Shown here: piece by piece, positions 59,659 through 64,000 of the stretch | Layout of the letters: every line of letters begins with the position of its first letter | Numbering within the stretch: the stretch's first letter is position 1 | Assembly (NCBI RefSeq): GCF_002483205.1 | Contig: NZ_DLHM01000005.1 | Coordinates: 877,804 to 941,803, forward strand | DNA length: 64,000 nucleotides | Reading direction: 5' to 3' | DNA from: Flavihumibacter sp. UBA7668 | GTDB taxonomy: Bacteria; Bacteroidota; Bacteroidia; Chitinophagales; Chitinophagaceae | Made by a program: the position numbers and the translations under genes | Notes under the pieces: generated by a model | The model's database searches: none | What the model was told of the DNA's origin: nothing | What the model saw: the letters and a program-made list of their open reading frames with translations, nothing else

Positions 59659-61224
59659 ATGAGCGCTGTACAACAACATAAAATATTCTTATATAAAATA
59701 ATTGCAGGATTACTGGTAGCTGTATTAATTGGTTTATCAGCCTGTACCAAACATTTTGAAGAACTGAATACGGATCCAACCACCTTCAGTTCACTTACAA
59801 CTGCTACCATTCCGAATGCATTTGCCAAAGCACAATACCAGGGGATTTATGGTGATCCGGGTATTTATCAATTGGTGCGTAATCTGTTTGTTGATTATTG
59901 GAGCCAGTATTTCGCCGTAGTGGATCCTGGAATCCCGACGGATCGGTATGTATTGCGGGCAGACTGGGTTTTCTACCAATGGGGATCACTGTATAGCAAT
60001 GCATGGCCTACACTGAAACTCGTGCTGGACGCCACGCGCAATACCGACGCGGAAGCCTATGCCATCGCCAAAATCTGGAAAGTGTATATTTTTCATTCCT
60101 GTACAGACTGGTATGGTCCGATTCCTTATTCACAGGCTGGTAATGGTGAACTGAGTGTTGGCTATGACTCACAGGAATTCATCTACGATGATATGCTTAA
60201 GTCGCTGGATTCGGCTGTGACAACCCTAAAAGCCGCTGATCAGGCCAGACTGGTATATGGTGCCAATGATTTGATATTTGGCGGGTCAATTCCCAAATGG
60301 ACTAAACTGGGAAATACACTTCGTTTGCGTTTGGCCATGCGGATCTCCGGTGTTGATCCTGCTCGTGCCCGTACCGAAGCAGAGGCGGCTGTTGCATCCG
60401 GCGTCTTGACTTCAATTGAAGATAACGCACTGATGGATGTTGGTCCATCTTCGCCAAATGGACTCAATCTCATGTCTCCATGGGGTGGCTTCAGAATGAG
60501 TGCCTCCATGGAAAGCTTTTTTAAAGGATACGATGACCCAAGGATGGGAGAATATTACAGTCCGGCTGAAGGAACAGGTGAATACAACGGTGTTCGAAAC
60601 GGCCTCTCAGTTGCACAATTGGCAGCAAGTCCCAAAAATCAGGGGACAAATCTTTCCAATGTTGGTCCTCGTTTTGACGTAACCAAAGCCAATGAAAATA
60701 AATTGACAGTTATGTATGCTGCAGAAGCCTATTTTCTGCGGGCAGAAGGCGCACTAAATGGCTGGAATATGGGAGGAACACCAAAAGATTTATATGAAGA
60801 TGGAATCGCCACATCCATGCGCCAATGGGGAGTAACAGCTGAGTCGGCAATCAGTGCATATACTCAAGGTAGTTCTACTCCGGCAGATTTGAATGATTTT
60901 CTGAATTCACCAGCCGTTTCGGATATACCGGTTCTTTTTTCAACAGATCCGGAAATACAAAGAGAACAGGTTGGTACGCAAAAATGGATTGCTCTTTATC
61001 CGGATGGTATTGAAGCCTGGGCTGAATTGCGCCGAACAGGTTATCCGCGACTGTATCCACTTGCCAATTCCGATAATCCAGACCTTCCGGTACCTCAAAT
61101 TATAAGACGCTTCCCTTATATCGAGAGCGAATACCTTACGAATTTTACGGCGGTTCAAAATGCTGTTTCCATGCTCAATGGTCCGGATAAACCCAATACC
61201 AGAGTGTGGTGGAATGTTGAATAA
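59659..61224 (+). CDS. SusD/RagB family glycan-binding lipoprotein (SusD-like_2 type)
   Basis: The 521-residue protein has a lipobox SAC at about Cys30 and the start KHFEELNTDPTTFSS found in the SusD-like_2 group. TPR-like helices with AMRISGVDPARARTEAEAAV and the C-terminal WIALYPDGIEAWAELRRTG are typical. It is the lid of the SusC receptor and binds the glycan at the cell surface. It is placed between susC and the GH20 gene. The sugar specificity cannot be read from the sequence. Confidence 0.95.
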   Translation: MSAVQQHKIFLYKIIAGLLVAVLIGLSACTKHFEELNTDPTTFSSLTTATIPNAFAKAQYQGIYGDPGIYQLVRNLFVDYWSQYFAVVDPGIPTDRYVLRADWVFYQWGSLYSNAWPTLKLVLDATRNTDAEAYAIAKIWKVYIFHSCTDWYGPIPYSQAGNGELSVGYDSQEFIYDDMLKSLDSAVTTLKAADQARLVYGANDLIFGGSIPKWTKLGNTLRLRLAMRISGVDPARARTEAEAAVASGVLTSIEDNALMDVGPSSPNGLNLMSPWGGFRMSASMESFFKGYDDPRMGEYYSPAEGTGEYNGVRNGLSVAQLAASPKNQGTNLSNVGPRFDVTKANENKLTVMYAAEAYFLRAEGALNGWNMGGTPKDLYEDGIATSMRQWGVTAESAISAYTQGSSTPADLNDFLNSPAVSDIPVLFSTDPEIQREQVGTQKWIALYPDGIEAWAELRRTGYPRLYPLANSDNPDLPVPQIIRRFPYIESEYLTNFTAVQNAVSMLNGPDKPNTRVWWNVE

Positions 61225-61244
61225 AAATCAGAAAAGCTATTGAA

Positions 61245-63527
61245 ATGAGGAAACTTTTCCTGCTGTTTTTTTTCCCTTTATTTGGAACTGCTAAACAGCC
61301 GGTTCCGCAGATAATTCCTGAACCGGTTGAATTAAAAAAGCTTTCGGGTTCACTTATATTAAATAGCACTACACCAATTGTGTTTGTTTCGGATGATAGT
61401 ACTTTCAAAAGTGTGCTGGAAGCTTTTACTTCAAGTTTTTCGGAACAGACTGGTTTAGCAGCAACAATTGGGAGAATAGCAGTTGATGATACTTCCCAAG
61501 CAAGTCCCATTCTTGTAGCAGAACGAAAGAATGGGCTTGCTGAAGAAGGTTATGAAATGGAAATAACACCAGTATTGTTTCGGATTAGAGCATCCAAACC
61601 GGCAGGTTTATTTTATGCATTGCAGAGTTTAAAGCAGTTGTTACCGCTGAAAAGATCAGATTATTTCGAGATTCCCTGTTTGTACATTAAGGATTATCCA
61701 AGATTCAGTTACAGAGGAATGCATTTGGATGTCAGCCGGAATTTTTTTCCGGTTGATTTTATCAAACGATATCTTGACCTGCTGGCTTTTTATAAAATCA
61801 ATACGTTTCACTGGCATTTGACAGACAGCAATGGCTGGAGATTGGAGAGTAAAAAATTTCCGCGACTAACTTCTGTTGGGGCATGGAGAGCTGACCGAAC
61901 GGGAATTCCATTCGTGCTATCGCAACCTTCCGGTGAACAGGAGCCTGCCACCTATGGCGGATTTTATACGCAGGAACAGGTAAGAGAGTTGATAAGCTAT
62001 GCAAAGGATCGGTTTATTTCAATTATCCCTGAAATTGAAATGCCAGGCCATTGCACCGCAGCACTGGCTGCTTACCCGCAATACACCTGTCTGAATAATC
62101 CTGTTCCACTGCGCATACCAACGGGATATCCAGGAGATCTGAAACATAATTTTTGTCCGGGTAACGACTCCACTTTTCTATTTCTGCAGGAAATCCTGGA
62201 TGAAGTAATAGAACTTTTTCCATCTCCCTATATTCATATTGGTGGTGATGAAGTGCGGCCGGTATCCTGGTTGAATTGTCCAAGATGCCAAAAGCGAATG
62301 AAAGAAAATAAGCTGTCTACCCCCGGTGAATTGCAGGCCTATTTTACAGAAAGAATAGATAATTATATTAGTTCAAAAAATCGAAAGCTGATCGGTTGGG
62401 ATGAAATAATGGAAGCAGGAATTTCACCCAATGCAGCCGTAATGTCCTGGAGAGGAAAGGAGGGTGGAATCGCGGCAGCAAAAGCTGCTCATGAGGTGGT
62501 GATGGCTCCCTATCGGTATGTTTATTTTGATTTTTATCAGTCTGCTCCGGAATTGGAGCCGGATATATCCTATGCCGGACTTAGTATTGATAGTGTGTAC
62601 AAATTTGAACCTGTACCAGCCGGATTGAATACTCGGGAGAAGGCTTTTGTTTTAGGCGGACAGGCTTGTTTATGGACTGAAAATATTCAGACAACTGATC
62701 GGGTGGAGTATATGTTATTACCCCGGATGCTTGCTCTGTCAGAAGCTTTATGGACAACGGCTACTCAAAAAAACTATCGCCATTTTGTTGATAAACTGGA
62801 TATGCATTTTGCACAGCTCCGAGCTAAATCGGTGAATTATTCCAGATCCATCTTCAATGTTTTTATCCAGCCGAACTATGATAGTGCAACAGGTAAGGTG
62901 ATTGTTTCAATATATGATCAGACAGCAGGGAAATATACAATACGATTTTCTGTAAACGGTAATGGGGACAATCCTGCGTCAGTGTATACCAAACCATTTG
63001 CTGTTTCTTCCAGTTCTGAAATAAAAGCCGGACTCTATTCCGGGGATTCTTTATTAGGTAAGATAACTGTTGCTCAGGTATCTATTCACCAGGCATTCGC
63101 ATCAAATAATAATTTTACGCATCCTTCTGTTGGCAGGCTCGTTGATGGTGTTCATGGCAGTATAGAACCTTATGATGGAAAATGGGTGTACTGGAGTGAT
63201 TCGATCCGTTCTTTTCAGCTTGATCTCGGAGCCGTAAAAAAAATAAGAGGAATTCGGTTTCGATGTCTGGAAGATCAAGTGGGAAATGCCTTACTGCCGG
63301 AAAAAATAGATATCGAAATATCAAAGAAAGATGAAAAATTTATCTCCGTTTATTCAGCAACCGAAAAAGAACCAAGGTCAGCCATGAGAAAAATACACGG
63401 TTATCAGATTAATACAAGCAGAAAGAAAGCCAGGTATATCCGGTTCAAATTTAAGACATCCTCTTATCGGCATCCGGATTATAATGGAAAGAATAGCGTA
63501 TTTATAGATGAATTGATAGTGGATTAA
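61245..63527 (+). CDS. GH20 beta-N-acetylhexosaminidase
   Basis: The 760-residue protein has a signal peptide, a GH20b domain (about 20-140; PQIIPEPVELKKLSGSL), the catalytic barrel (about 145-500) with FHWHLTDSNGWR and the acid/base pair Asp-Glu in HIGGDEVRP, and two C-terminal modules: a chitobiase-type domain and an F5/8 discoidin-like carbohydrate-binding domain (FQLDLGAVKKIRGIRF). It removes terminal GlcNAc or GalNAc from glycans. It is the first enzyme of the SusCD locus; its stop overlaps the next start (TAATG). The GlcNAc released would be a natural feed for the cluster at 30219-45428, though that link is inferred. Confidence 0.94.
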   Translation: MRKLFLLFFFPLFGTAKQPVPQIIPEPVELKKLSGSLILNSTTPIVFVSDDSTFKSVLEAFTSSFSEQTGLAATIGRIAVDDTSQASPILVAERKNGLAEEGYEMEITPVLFRIRASKPAGLFYALQSLKQLLPLKRSDYFEIPCLYIKDYPRFSYRGMHLDVSRNFFPVDFIKRYLDLLAFYKINTFHWHLTDSNGWRLESKKFPRLTSVGAWRADRTGIPFVLSQPSGEQEPATYGGFYTQEQVRELISYAKDRFISIIPEIEMPGHCTAALAAYPQYTCLNNPVPLRIPTGYPGDLKHNFCPGNDSTFLFLQEILDEVIELFPSPYIHIGGDEVRPVSWLNCPRCQKRMKENKLSTPGELQAYFTERIDNYISSKNRKLIGWDEIMEAGISPNAAVMSWRGKEGGIAAAKAAHEVVMAPYRYVYFDFYQSAPELEPDISYAGLSIDSVYKFEPVPAGLNTREKAFVLGGQACLWTENIQTTDRVEYMLLPRMLALSEALWTTATQKNYRHFVDKLDMHFAQLRAKSVNYSRSIFNVFIQPNYDSATGKVIVSIYDQTAGKYTIRFSVNGNGDNPASVYTKPFAVSSSSEIKAGLYSGDSLLGKITVAQVSIHQAFASNNNFTHPSVGRLVDGVHGSIEPYDGKWVYWSDSIRSFQLDLGAVKKIRGIRFRCLEDQVGNALLPEKIDIEISKKDEKFISVYSATEKEPRSAMRKIHGYQINTSRKKARYIRFKFKTSSYRHPDYNGKNSVFIDELIVD

Positions 63528-64000
63528 TGAAATATACACTGCTTATACTGGTATTTCTGAGTGCCTGTGGAAACCGGGATACGCTCCTGTTTACTAAACT
63601 GGATGCGGATGAAACCGGTATTCTTTTTTCTAATTATTTAAAAGAATCTGAAACGGCCAATGTATTACAGTATTCATATTTTTATAATGGTGGTGGAGTA
63701 GCTGTAGGGGATATCAATAATGACGGCCTGGTTGATGTATTGTTTACAGGGAATATGGTGTCTAATAAATTGTATCTGAACAAGACAGATACCTCTTTAA
63801 ATAATCCGGCAATCAGATTTGAGGATATTACTTCGGGATCCGGTATTGCTGCAGCACAGGGCTGGTGTACCGGTGCAGTCATGGTGGATATTAATAACGA
63901 TGGCTTGCTGGATATTTATATATGCCGATCTGCTGATATCCAGGCGCAAAAAAGAACCAATCTGCTTTATATAAATGAAGGCAATCTGAAATTTAGTGAA
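63527..64000 (+). CDS. FG-GAP/VCBS-repeat lipoprotein, N-terminal part (cut by window end)
   Basis: The start overlaps the GH20 stop. A lipoprotein signal with the lipobox LSAC (Cys14) is followed by DINNDGLVDVLFTGNMVSNKLYLN and VDINNDGLLDIYICRSA, the calcium-binding propeller repeats of VCBS/ASPIC-UnbV-type proteins. At least 158 residues are visible and the frame is open to the end of the window. Such very large lipoproteins often stand in SusCD loci of Bacteroidota and may bind surface glycans or protein; the function is unknown. Confidence 0.9.
   Translation, partial: MKYTLLILVFLSACGNRDTLLFTKLDADETGILFSNYLKESETANVLQYSYFYNGGGVAVGDINNDGLVDVLFTGNMVSNKLYLNKTDTSLNNPAIRFEDITSGSGIAAAQGWCTGAVMVDINNDGLLDIYICRSADIQAQKRTNLLYINEGNLKFSE

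Overview
The window looks like a chromosome segment of a Bacteroidota bacterium, most likely from the Chitinophagaceae/Chitinophagales side (inference). The evidence is a SusC/SusD pair with its own ECF sigma factor and FecR-type anti-sigma factor, a DUF4249 lipoprotein behind a TonB-dependent receptor, many lipoproteins, Bacteroidota-type promoters (TTTG or TTG, about 20 bp, then TAnnTTTG) before tRNA-Pro and some operons, few Shine-Dalgarno sites, and many ATGA or TAATG gene junctions.

Layout. 1-2608: end of a TonB-dependent receptor, a DUF4249 lipoprotein and an exported protein. 2709-7425: a DinB-like protein (possible frameshift), a Fic protein with a changed catalytic motif facing an ECF sigma factor across two strong dyads, and a three-gene hipB-hipS-hipT toxin-antitoxin locus. 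7477-16591: two exported SGNH hydrolases, an outer-membrane-type protein, a histidine kinase/response regulator pair followed by a Tat-exported threonine-aldolase-like enzyme, and a cytosolic Cys-rich copper-storage-type protein. 16699-25950: a 1.1-kDa-scale giant (1,127-1,133 residue) exported dehydrogenase/HEAT/cytochrome c protein, then an XRE-cupin regulator and a complete 2-aminoethylphosphonate degradation operon (phnA, aldehyde dehydrogenase, DUF5690 permease, phnW) closed by a strong terminator. 25983-29944: a lipoprotein, a GH32 enzyme and a SulP transporter.

30219-45428 is the most unusual part. It holds a PQQ-type dehydrogenase with cytochrome c, an ECF sigma factor with a much reduced FecR-like partner, and then a run of enzymes that normally work in the cytoplasm but here carry export signals: two SelA/DgaE-like PLP enzymes and a RidA protein with Tat-type signals, and two amidohydrolases, a CBM9 protein, an SMP-30 lactonase and an RraA-like aldolase with Sec-type signals. 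A BASS-family transporter and an MFS transporter follow. Read together, they could oxidise, delactonise, deacetylate, deaminate and split an N-acetyl amino sugar in the periplasm and import the small products. No such periplasmic pathway is known to me; this is an inference from family roles and gene order.

45542-45615 is tRNA-Pro(UGG). The next 1.3 kb has no intact gene but holds a broken lipoprotein start, repeats like the end of an insertion sequence and a frameshifted lipocalin-like tail. 46963-54352: an FtsX-type permease, a DUF4097-like protein, a nucleotidyltransferase pair that may be a toxin-antitoxin module, and a thiamine-salvage operon (thiM-thiE-thiD-tenA) under a TPP riboswitch. 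54388-64000: a glycan-use locus with sigma factor, FecR, SusC, SusD, a GH20 beta-N-acetylhexosaminidase and the start of an FG-GAP/VCBS-type lipoprotein cut by the window end.
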